Shown here: positions 1 to 10,276 of the stretch, piece after piece
How the letters are laid out: each line of letters begins with the position of its first letter
Position numbering within the stretch: the stretch's first letter is position 1
Assembly (NCBI GenBank): GCA_002794735.1
Contig: NBAZ01000011.1
Span: 62,001-126,000 of the forward strand
Reading direction: 5' to 3'
Length of the DNA stretch: 64,000 bases
Source: Pyrrhoderma lamaoense
Lineage: Eukaryota > Basidiomycota > Agaricomycetes > Hymenochaetales > Hymenochaetaceae
Made by a program: the position numbers and the translations under genes
Notes under the pieces: generated by a model
What the model was told of the DNA's origin: nothing
Seen by the model: only the letters and a program-made list of their open reading frames with translations
Database searches by the model: none

Positions 1-927
1 TCAACAACGTCTCGATATTTGTAGTAGCGTTACATACATCGTATGGTGCAAGTCCATTACCTTCAACATTTCCAATTCTGCATCTTGGATTTGCATCTTT
101 TCTGACTTTCCCGTTCCTTTTCGATCTGGCCAATCTACTGATTGGCTCCTCCAAAGGCAATACATCATACAAACTGAGAGATTGATTCATGTACTGCATG
201 AGTCCGGGAGTGAATTGCGTTGACATTGGTACGGAGCCGCTGCTGGGTGGGAGAGGTACATTTTTTTGATTCTGAATAGTTTCACTCTGTTGGGAGTGTC
301 CGTGTAATACTGAATCTGAGAACGGAAGGATTCAGTTAATGCGATGAACCATAGATGAGTTTGATATTATCAAATATTGAAGAACTTACCTGGTCCCGTG
401 ACCGTGTGTGCAAATTTATCTTGGTATCGATTAAACAGGCTGGCCCAGCTGTCGCCCTGCATCCAGGACGATATGACAGATTCCTGACCAACGCCCACAG
501 GAGACAGATCTTGCAGGCCATTCTCAGCGATGACCCTTGATCTAACTCCTGTCCAAGGAGGAGATCTGGAACATCAGCGTGATGTCCTCTCAGACTGAGG
601 TCGACATCGTGATCTCCATGGGTCAGATCGAAGAAGCAGTTCGAGCTTGATGGAGCAGGTGGGGCAGGGTTGGTACCAAGAGTCGATACTGGGACGATGC
701 CCAATGGAAGTGTATAATATTCATTATGTTTGCAGTTGTCTGCAGAATACAGGATACTACATTTCTTTTTGGGTGCGTCAAGGGGCACCTCTGGCTTTGT
801 CCTCTTCCGCTTCTTGGGGAGTAACACCCCCTTCTTGTAGCCCGGGAGCGCCACCATGAATCTGGAAGGTACTGTTGAGCTGGCTTTCTTGTCCGAGCAT
901 GAATGGGTGAGGAAAGGAGAAGGACAT
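1..927 (-). pseudogene. Repeat-unit gene, copy A (partial, frameshifted)
   Basis: The copy is read leftwards from ATG at 925-927 (MSFSF...), the start I prefer for the whole family. An upstream in-frame TTG at 1002 is not needed. Exon 1 begins like the other copies, but an extra base in the G run near 828-834 shifts the frame. The NLS-like KKRKRT and the PLG...PAPPAPSSS stretch then continue in another frame. A second shift is needed to reach the conserved 'SWMQGDSW' region. The intron donor (GGACCAG|GTAAG, near 390) and acceptor (near 320) are intact. Exon 2 runs off the window start, so its C-terminus is unseen. It resembles the 5' half of copy C closely, including the intron sequence. Function unknown. 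Confidence 0.7.
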
Positions 928-3874
928 TGTAGAGAATGAGGATGTAGTCGAGGACTGAGGGATCTGCTCTGAGACAACTGTCCTATTTATCCTACTCGGC
1001 AAGAATGCCTAGGTGCAGGGTATTTTTTACTGATGAGATATTATGTCAGGTACAAATATCCTCCGGACGCTCATGGCTTATACTCGACCAAGATCTCGTT
1101 CCGAGAATTCTATGTTGGCGGGGATCACTCATTAGCTTTTATGAAATATGGAATAGGGTTCTTGTTGTAATACACCGAGATCTCACGAGTTTAGGCTACT
1201 TAACCGCTACTGTGGTGTTCATCTGATGGATTGGTAGAGTGACTAGGCCCTTCCCTATTGTACTTTTTGTTCGATATCGCATACAGAACAAGATCATGTG
1301 AATGTGAATACGGTAGTTGTAAGGATAGCTACGTCTGTCTACTATTCTGTCATCCAGTTAATTTTATTCTAAATATTCATAAATATCCATCAAGTAATAG
1401 GTCCAGGGTTCTTCACAAACCGTCACGTCATCGACATATACTATAGTTTTGATGATTTGTATACGATAGGAGGACGAGTACAAAAGGTGATTGGACATAG
1501 GTCGGCTACGGCATGCCGTGTCCAGAGTTAAGTGGCCAATATTACTAGGATATGCGATTTAATTTTTTTGTGATCCTATTCTCGCCGTGAGTGGGATCGG
1601 GATGTAAGGAAGATTGAAGTTGAGAGGGACGAAGCTATTGCGGGGTGTAAGTGGAATGGAAAGATACTAGACTGTACTTCGATAGGGATCTTGATGGGAC
1701 ACAAACCCTATTATTCTGTGGTGTTAAGCAGTAAGCGAGGATATGTTATCCGTAATCATACTTCGTTTCTATTGTCTAGATTATCCAGTTTGCACCCCAT
1801 ACTCGATAACCACTCGGAATCCTTCTTTCAAGTGTACAAACAATTCGCGATAAAATGACCCTGTGATTTATTCCATGATTCTTTTTACGTTCTACCCGTC
1901 ATACATATTCTGAACTCCGTGATAAATCACCTGTACTGAAATAATACACGGATTGGCCATGTCGCGAGGGCCTAGTCATAAGTATAAATCGAATAAGAAG
2001 CTAGGCTATTCTAGGAAGAACAAGGGACATCAGGCAATGTGGTGACGCAAGGGCCATGCTTAAGCATCTGCCGAGTGAAATCTCCAGGCTTCGAATTATG
2101 GTAAGTGTATACTAAGAACTCCTTCAATGAACACTAGTAAGCAATCACCCTTCAATCTAGTAAACCTTTGTGGTATACTGGCTTTAACGATATAGTAGTT
2201 TGCGTATCTCCACTGGTGTGACACGGCAATATGAAGCTGTGGTATTGTCCTTGGAATAATATAGACCAGAATGATGGTTAATGTTGGACTGAGTACGTGT
2301 GGTACCACTCAAGTCGTAGCACCTCTTAGGCATACTATGCTTCAAGTCGTTTACAATGTACCATAAGTACCCATACTAGGAGACATGCACGTAATATACA
2401 TATAAAAAGCGAGGACCTACTTTCTTTCATGGGACTTATCGAGTGTATACTGCAAACGGCTTTTCTTTTCGTGATCAGTAGCTTTCAACCCCAGTGAGAA
2501 CAATAGAACGAAATAGCGTGTGAATTATCATATTATGCATTAAATCAACAGTGACCTCTGCCTTCTCCGTTCTCTTATCTGCTTAACTCGATACACAAAT
2601 CAACTTCGTCAGTTATATTATTCAATAATCTGCGAGATACATTCACTATTCCATCCTGCATTTTTCTACACTGAAACCTTGTAAAGACACTCCGTAACAG
2701 TAATTACAGATGCAGGGAACATAGTGAATGCAAAAACGAAACATCAGGCCAATACTGGAAAGTGTTAGTATGCACAACAATTCTACTCTCAACGGTGATA
2801 CTATTAGTAATAATAGTTACTTTTCATGAAAGTTGTTAGATAAAAAACTAAAAACAGTTGAACTCCGGAAGAAAGCAGAGCTCTAGCCTAGTTTCGAATT
2901 TACCGGAAATCAGAAATGACAGCATTTTTGTATATCAACGTCACGACATCAAGATAATTGGAACGCTGAAGCTAAGAGATACGGACTTCAGCAGGAGGTA
3001 CAGTTACTTCACAATAGTGAGTAGTTGAAGAGGTCATCAATTATAGAAGGGAGTTTTTTTCTTAGAATAAGTAGAGAATTGAATCTAAGGGGGTTCGATA
3101 CACTCCAAGGTCAAATTCTATAGCTATAGCAAAAGATATCGGATATTGGTAGTAGACACGAGCTGTAATTGATGGCAACACAGATAGCACTATCACATCT
3201 TGCGTTACTTAAAGCCTAGACACGTTTATACCTAATCAGAGACACCCTTTCCCCGATTTAAGCTGTTGCATGGGCAGTGATGTGGATATACGGATGTACG
3301 TTCAGGATTTAGTATCGGTTTGTAGATGACGGGATTACATGAATTCTTGTTGTTTCTATAACCGTAGTTGATATACACATCGAGCTTGATCCAGCTAAAG
3401 TACCCAAGAAGCCGATATTTTACAGTGAGGCATACCTATGAGTTCCAGGATCTAGTAAGTATACGTAATTGAATTCTCGGGTCCTTAGCGTTCCTTCGTA
3501 TACCTAGGTCGATAACTGGAGAAACATTAATGGCGGTCATAAAAACATATGATGCTTTGTAATGATTTTCCTTACAATCATTTATTCGAAATTTGCGCAG
3601 CAAATATATATAAATGAGGAGAAATCAAGCTAATTCCAGATACGTATACATTTAAAGTAGCCATCATAAGTCAAAGCTTGTAGTAAATCTAACTCGCAGG
3701 AAGCTAATCTTAAATTGATAACTCAAGTCTAGAATAAGAATGCAAATAAGGGTCACTAATTTTGAACTCGAGATCATAACAAACATACGTGATCAAGTCA
3801 AATTTATAATCCTTTTAAGAAACAGCAAAGAGGCTTTTGCAATATTCGATTACATGCACTTTCATTACTTTCAC
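1..3874 (-). repeat. Repeat unit 1 (right-hand part, cut by window start)
   Basis: This is the right-hand ~3.9 kb of a long repeat unit; its left part lies outside the window. Bases 1-3874 align in order with 5762-9570 of the next unit. It holds the 5' part of gene copy A (minus strand, 1-927) and about 2.9 kb of DNA upstream of that gene. Much of the upstream DNA is non-coding in appearance, AT-rich, with only short open frames. Similarity to unit 2 is high but uneven; one tract (2581-2978) is identical to 8312-8709. The right end (...TTACTTTCAC at 3874) abuts the left end of unit 2 directly. I see no terminal inverted repeat, long terminal repeat or transposase. Confidence 0.8.
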
Positions 3875-4301
3875 CCTGTAGGTGTGTACTTGATCGATGA
3901 TGAGCTCGAGGTAGTACCCTGTTGTTTCTATAGAGCTTAGCTTTTATACTAAGGAAAGAGTCTGTGACGGGCAGGGTCAAGGGATTGATGAGACACAGAA
4001 GTGTGCGGATATAACCAAATTTGGATGGGTTTTGGCTCAAATGACTCGACCGTTGCATGTGTACTCATAGCATTGCACCAGAATCGTAGCTCAGAAGCAT
4101 GATAGATAGGGTACACCAGCAAAGCTTGGTGTTAACCGTATATTATACAACATCGCATTGATAGTGGATTTCAAGTATCGACTTAGTAGAGAGCGCGAAT
4201 ATTGTTCGGATGTATATACAATCTACAGCGGACTAAGTAAGTGCAAAGCATAGGATAAAGTGAGTGTTGTAGCTCGTAGCACTACTCGAGCACAGTAACG
4301 C

Positions 4302-4649
4302 ATGATAAGGTTAGAGCTCGAGAACCAAAGGATCGTGATTGGAGTCGAATATTCAATGACAGCAAATGATGAAACATATCAGGTGCTCGCTTCTTCAACC
4401 CAAAATAACCCATTCTTAAACTCAAGTAACACATGTGATGGTCATCTCGACCGAGCTTCAACTTACAACCTGCGCTCTTTTGGAAGGGAGGGGGGAAAGA
4501 TGATGATTGTTTCAAGATTTCCGAAGAAGCAAATGAGTTACAGCAGAGAGTCTTTAGTATATTATCTTGTGTTCACAATAGCTCCTAAAAGCAAAATAAC
4601 CCGCGCGACTTTCTTCCCTCTGGGAGACCTGCTAGACCGAACTTATTGA
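4302..4649 (+). other. Open frame in unit downstream DNA, possibly conserved
   Basis: A 115-codon open frame starts at ATG 4302. A recognisable counterpart lies at 44315-44530 on the minus strand in the inverted unit, sharing stretches such as ANDET.QVLASSTQN and RSFGREGGK. One length difference between the copies is a multiple of three, which hints at coding, but the opposite strand is open over the same stretch in both copies too. No family recognised. It may be chance. Confidence 0.2.
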
Positions 4650-5272
4650 ATAACTACCATATTGACATATTCAGAATTAATGATGCTACTATTGGATGAC
4701 CCCTGAGCATCTACTCGCAACCTCAGCGTTGCTCAATAACAGGCTGTACTAGAATATATATTAACTTGAATCAACGTCATATCTTCTAAGTCGCCTGTGA
4801 TATAGGATGATACATAGTAATCTTTTCCCATGCTTTGCAGTCAACGGTAGTGATATGAAAGATATCCTCCTCTCATGAGCAAGACAAGCGTAACTGATAG
4901 TGAGTCGTTGAGGAGAATGAAGATTAAGTTGAGGAGTGGGAGGCTACTGCGCGACAACTATGCTTTGACCCCGCTTGGCAAGAGTATCCATAGTGTTTTC
5001 TGGTGTCTTAATTTATCAAGATATAGGTATCTTCCGGAGGTTCATGGCTTTAACTTGACTAAGATCTTGTCCTGAAGAATCTATGTGTATTGATCGCCCA
5101 ATAGCCCTTATAAAATATGATATTTGTCTCTGATGGAGGGAGTCGGGATCCAACGATTCGTATGACCACTCCTGGATGTATTACACTTTCACTCTTTTTA
5201 GATGCTATACTGTATAATTAGTCTGTCACATACAAGTACAGTAAGAAACTAAATAGTGGAAAGCGACGTCCT

Positions 5273-6666
5273 CTACTTGCTAACTAGACTGGAAAGTGGA
5301 TCGGGTACAAACTCGATACGTCGGTAAGTACCTGTCTGGGTATTCGTGTTCCTACATACTGTCTTCTTCCTTTTGTTCCGTGTCCTCTTAGCTTTCCGCC
5401 CACCAGCACCTTTCACAGCCACGCCTTTGGCGGATACAGGAGTGTCTACACATTCCTTTATTTGTCCAAGCTGAGAGGGCTCCGTGATCCCAGAACTCTC
5501 TGAAGAGGACAATGACATTTGTGCAGGGGGAGGTATCAGTATCGGCGACACGAGATTATTGAATGATATATATGTATTTTGTCCAAGAATTTGGGAGAGG
5601 TTGACATGTTGGGAAGCGGGTGATGAATATGGTGGCGCGAGTAGCCCAAAATGACTGGTGTCGTTCACCGATGTTGGCATTGAAGATTGGATACCAGTGG
5701 TATCGGTCCATGTAGAATTGGCGAGTGAGGTGAAAGGATTAATCTACATTTTCACTGTCAGCATCAACAACGTCTCGATATCTGTAGTAGCGTTACATAC
5801 ATCGTATGGTGCAAGTCCCTTTCCTTCAACATTTCCAAAGCTGCATCTTGGAATTGGATCTTTTCTGACTTTCCCATTCCTTTTCGATATGGCCAATCTA
5901 CTGATTGGCTCCTCCACAGGCAATACATACAAACTGAGAGATTCATTCATGTACTGCACGAGTCCGGGAGTGAATTGCGTTGACATTGGTACGGAGCCGC
6001 TGCTGGGTGGGAGAGGTACATTTTTGAGATACTGAATAGTTTCACTCTGTTGAGAGTTCCCGAATAATATCGAATCTGAGAACGGAAAGTTTTAGTTAAT
6101 GCGATGAACCATAGATACAAAGACAACAAAGACAAACAGAGGGACTTACTTGGTCCCGTGACCGTGTGTGTAAATTTATCTTGGTATCGATTGTCCAGGA
6201 TATCGCAGCTGTCGCCCTGCACCCAGGACGGAAATTCAACCGCCTGGCCAACGTTCAGAGGAGACAGATCTTGCAGGCCATTCTCAGCGATGGCCCCTTG
6301 ATCTAACCCCTGTCCTAGGAGATCTGTACCTAGACTGAGCTCTGTATAGTGATCTCCATGCGACAAATCGAGGAAGCAGTTCGAGCTCGACGGAGCAGGT
6401 GGGGCAGGGTGTAGGTTAAGAGTCGATACGTGGGCGTTGCCCAACGGAAGTGTATATATTTCATTATGATTGCGGTTGTCCGCAATATATTGGGTTTTAC
6501 ATTTCTTTTGAGGCGCGTTAAGAAGCACCTCTGTCTGCGTCCTCTTTCGCTTTCTGGGGAATAGCTCCCCTTCTTGTAGTCCCGAAGGACCACCATGGAT
6601 CTGGGGGGTGTTGTTGAGCTGGTTTTCTTGGCCGAGCATGAATGGGGGAGCAAAGGAGAAGGACAT
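5273..6666 (-). pseudogene. Repeat-unit gene, copy B (stop in exon 2)
   Basis: Two exons: exon 1 from ATG 6666 to 6150, intron 6149-6076 with GTAAGT donor and CAG acceptor, exon 2 from 6075 to 5273. Exon 1 (172 codons) is open and carries the family landmarks: MSFSF start, RKRKRTQ basic cluster, TLPLGN, PAPPAPSSS, and VQGDS...NRYQDKFTHTVTG near the exon end. Exon 2 begins SILFGNSQQ and contains MSTQFTPGL and SKRNGKVRKD, then stops at TAG 5744-5746, where copy G has CAG. The frame beyond the stop stays open and family-like to the basic C-terminus ending at 5273. The product would be about 282 aa if the stop is used, or the gene is inactive. Function unknown. Confidence 0.7.
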
Positions 6667-6997
6667 TGTAAGGGATGGGGATGTAGTCGAGGACTGAGGG
6701 ATCTGCTCTGGGACAACTGTCCTATTTATCCTACTCGGCAAGAATGCCTAGATGCAGGGTATTTTTTTACTGATGAGATATTATGTCAGGTACAAATATC
6801 CTCCGGATGCTTATGGCTTATACTCGACCAAGATCTCGTTCCGAGAATTCTATGTTGGCGGGGATCACTCATTAGCTTTTATGAAATATAGAATAGGGGT
6901 CTTGTTGTAATCCATCGGGATCTCATGTGCTCAGGCTTCTTAACTGCTACTGTGGTGTTCTTCTGATGGATTGGTAGAGTGACTAGGCCATCTTCTA

Positions 6998-7180
6998 TTG
7001 TACTTTTTGTTCGATATCGAATACAGAACGAGATCATGTGAATGCGGTAGTTGTAAGGATAGCTACGTCTGTCTACTATACTGTCATCCAGTTATCTCTA
7101 TTCTAAAAATTCACAAATATTCATCAAGTAATAGGACTAGGGTTCTTCATAAACCGTCACGGCATCGACATACACTATAG
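6998..7180 (+). other. Conserved 60-codon open frame in unit upstream DNA
   Basis: This open frame has Cys-rich CECGSCKDSYVC near its start. It recurs in the upstream DNA of copies A (1258-1446), F (35995-36177) and G (41553-41735, minus). The copy A version has six extra bases, which keep the frame. There is no ATG start in any copy (it opens with TTG), so if translated it would have to be an internal exon. It runs antisense to the unit gene. It may simply ride along with DNA similarity. Confidence 0.2.
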
Positions 7181-9570
7181 TTTTGATGAATTGTATACAA
7201 TAGGAGGACGATTACGAAAAGTGATTGGACGTAGATTAGCTCCGGCATGCTGTGTCTAGAGTTAAGTGGTCAACATTACTAGAATATGCGATTTATATTT
7301 TTTGTGATCCTATTCACGCCGTGAGTGGGATCGGGATGTAAGGAAGATTGAAGTTGAGAGGGACGAAGCTGTTGCAGGGGTGTAAGTGGAATGGAAGGAT
7401 ACTAGACTGTACTTCGGAGGGGATCTTGATGTGATACAAACCCTATTATTCTGTGGTGTTACACAGTAAGCGAGGATATGTTATCCATAACCATACTTCT
7501 TTTCTATTGTCTACTTTTACCAACTTGCACCCCTCACACGATATCTACTCGGAGTCCGTCCTTCAAATGTACAAACAATTCGTGATAATTTATTCCATGG
7601 TTCTTCTTACGTTCTACCCGTCATACATATTCTAGACTCCGTGATAAATCACCTGTATTGAAATAATACACAGATTGGCCATGCCGCGAGGGCCTAGTCA
7701 TAGGTATTAATCGAATAAGAAGCAAGGCTGTGCTAGGAAGAACAAGGGACATCAGTCAATGTGGTGACGCAAGGGCCATGTTTAAGCAATGCCGAGTGAA
7801 ATCTCTAGGCTTCGAATTGTGGTATGTGTATACTAAGGACCTCTTCAGCGAACACTAATAAGCCATCACGATTCAACCCGATCAACCTTAGTGTTATATT
7901 GGCTTTGACGATATAGTAGTTTGCGTATCTCCACTGGTGTGGCACGACAATATGTAATTGTGGTACTGTCCTTGGAATAATATAGACTAGAATGATGGTT
8001 GATGTAGTGCGGAGCACGTGTGGTACCACTTGAATTGTAGCACCTCTCAGGCATACTATATATACTATTAGTCTTTTCCGATGTACGATATGCATTAATA
8101 CTAGGAGACATGCACGTAAGAAACACATAATAAATGGACCTACTTTCTTTCATGGGACTCATCGGGTGTTACTGTAAACGGCTTTTCTTTTCGTGATCAG
8201 TAGCTTTCAACCCCAGTGAGAACAATAGAGCGAAATAGCGTGTGAATTGTCATATCGTGTATTAAATCAACAGTGACCACTCTGCCTTGCGTAATCTCCG
8301 TTCTCTTATCTGCTTAACTCGATACACAAATCAACTTCGTCAGTTATATTATTCAATAATCTGCGAGATACATTCACTATTCCATCCTGCATTTTTCTAC
8401 ACTGAAACCTTGTAAAGACACTCCGTAACAGTAATTACAGATGCAGGGAACATAGTGAATGCAAAAACGAAACATCAGGCCAATACTGGAAAGTGTTAGT
8501 ATGCACAACAATTCTACTCTCAACGGTGATACTATTAGTAATAATAGTTACTTTTCATGAAAGTTGTTAGATAAAAAACTAAAAACAGTTGAACTCCGGA
8601 AGAAAGCAGAGCTCTAGCCTAGTTTCGAATTTACCGGAAATCAGAAATGACAGCATTTTTGTATATCAACGTCACGACATCAAGATAATTGGAACGCTGA
8701 AGCTAAGAGCTATGAGCTTCAGCAGGAGGTACAGTTACTTCACAATAGTGAGTAGTTGAAGAAGTTAAAAACTATAGAAAGAAGTTTTCTTTTTTCTTAG
8801 AATAAGTGGACTGTCCGATCTAAGGGAACTCGTTACACGATTCCAGGGGTTAGATTCTATGGCTAATAGATATTAGATATTGGTAGTAGACACATGCTGT
8901 ACTTGATGGCAACGCAGATAGTACCATCACATCTTGCGTTACTTAAAGCCTAGACACGTTTATACCTGATCTCGAGACACCCTTTCTCCTATTAAAGCTA
9001 TTGTATGGGCAGTGATATAGATATGCGAATGTACGTTCGGATTTATGTATCGGGTCGTAGATGACGGGTTTACATGAATTCTTGTTGTTTCTATAACCGT
9101 AGTTGATATACATATCGAGCTTGATCCAGCTGTAGCACCCAAGAAGTCGGTATTCTTCAGTGAGGCATACCTAGGAATTCCAGGCTCTAGTAAGTATACG
9201 TAAGTGAATTCTCGGGTCCTTAGCGTTCCTACGTATACCTAGGTCGAGAACTGAAGAAACATTAATGACGGTCATGAAAGCATATGATGCCTTGTAATGA
9301 TTTTCCTTACAATCATTTATTCGAAATTCGCGCAGCAAATATATAAAAACGAGGAGAAATCATAAGTCAAAACTTGTAGTAAATCTAACTCGCAGGAAGC
9401 TAATCTTAAATTGATAACTCAAGTCTAGAATAAGAATGCAAATAAGGGTCACTAATTTTGAACTCGGAATCAAAACAAACATACGTGATCAAGTCAAATT
9501 TATAATCCTTTCAAGAAACAGCAAAGAGGCTTTTGCAATATTCGATTACATGCACTTTCATTACTTTCAC

Positions 9571-9757
9571 ACAGTCCCAATATGGCAAACTTTATTTCTT
9601 GTTAACAAGGGATTATAATATAATTTCTTGACATTTGGTTTGCAGAAATATGCTTCCTCCTTTCATGACGTACGAAGCATACGTACATGTACATATAAAA
9701 GCCCTGCGACTATCACAAAACTTTGTTATCCCCCTTGAGGAGTAAAGAAAATTACGA
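9571..9757 (+). promoter_or_regulatory. Promoter of small gene, abutting repeat unit end
   Basis: Single-copy DNA starts at 9571. A TATAAAA box lies at 9694-9700, about 60 bases before ATG 9758. The core promoter is therefore intact, but any control elements further than about 190 bases upstream lie inside or have been replaced by the repeat unit. Confidence 0.5.
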
Positions 9758-10003
9758 ATGTCGACTTCGAGTTCAACAGATACGAAAACACCTACTCCAA
9801 CGGTTTCCAGCCTTGTCCGCCATTCTACTAAAGCAGCGGTGCTCGATGTTAGCGACTCAAATCCGAAATCCGAGAAAAAACAGTCAAGTACTAAACTGAT
9901 TAAGAATCCATTGCAAAAGGGCATACAAGGCGCCACTGCTACGGCACTTGAGCCATACAGAACACTGGTTAGGAAAAGTAAAGAGGAAGGTGGTCGTATT
10001 TAA
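9758..10003 (+). CDS. Small basic protein, 81 aa, unknown function
   Basis: This is a single-exon open frame of 81 codons from ATG 9758 to TAA. The first third is Ser/Thr-rich (STSSSTDTKTPTPT); the rest is Lys-rich (SEKKQSSTKLIKNPLQKG). No signal peptide, membrane segment or known domain is visible. Support comes from a good TATA box about 60 bases upstream, single-copy context and a codon pattern like its neighbours. It lies tail-to-tail with the Cue2-like gene, whose stop is at 10277. I do not recognise the family; it could be a lineage-specific gene. Confidence 0.5.
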   Translation: MSTSSSTDTKTPTPTVSSLVRHSTKAAVLDVSDSNPKSEKKQSSTKLIKNPLQKGIQGATATALEPYRTLVRKSKEEGGRI

Positions 10004-10276
10004 TACAAAGAGGAGAAAGAATGACTTTTGTCTGCTAAGATATATAGAAGTAGTAGACGTACATATACTTATTGTATATCGAGAGTACGATACAACACAG
10101 AGAAAGAGAAGAGGGGACTGATAGGAAGTGGTTCTTGCATGACGAAAGGAATAATCTAGTAAATAAATGTGCAAAGCAAGTACAGAAAGCGACAATAGTG
10201 ATACAAAACGCAGCTCTATTATTCATTTATCAATCCATCTAACGTTTTTAATCATATACTGTTGATATCATGTGTT

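Larger units (their letters stand above)
3875..9570 (-). repeat. Repeat unit 2 (complete, ~5.7 kb)
   Basis: This is the only unit whose two ends can be placed. The left end (CCTGTAGGTG...) abuts unit 1 at 3874/3875. The right end (...TTACTTTCAC) abuts single-copy DNA at 9570/9571. In gene orientation (minus strand) the order is upstream DNA (about 9570-6670), gene copy B (6666-5273), and downstream DNA (5272-3875). The inverted copy at about 39385-44997 covers nearly the same span. Terminal inverted repeats, target duplications and any transposase or reverse transcriptase are not visible, so the spreading mechanism is open. Confidence 0.75.

Noticed and set aside
5947..6741. Longer version of the unit protein starting at TTG (MPSRINRT...)
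   Set aside because: The upstream codon is TTG in every copy, and a GATAAATAGG TATA-like stretch lies in it. The ATG of MSFSF, with a good context (ACAATGTCC in most copies), is the likelier start.
3875..9570. LTR retrotransposon or DNA transposon structure for the repeat unit
   Set aside because: No long terminal repeats, terminal inverted repeats, target duplications, reverse transcriptase, integrase or transposase motifs could be read in any frame. Helitron-type ends (TC...CTRR) are absent too.
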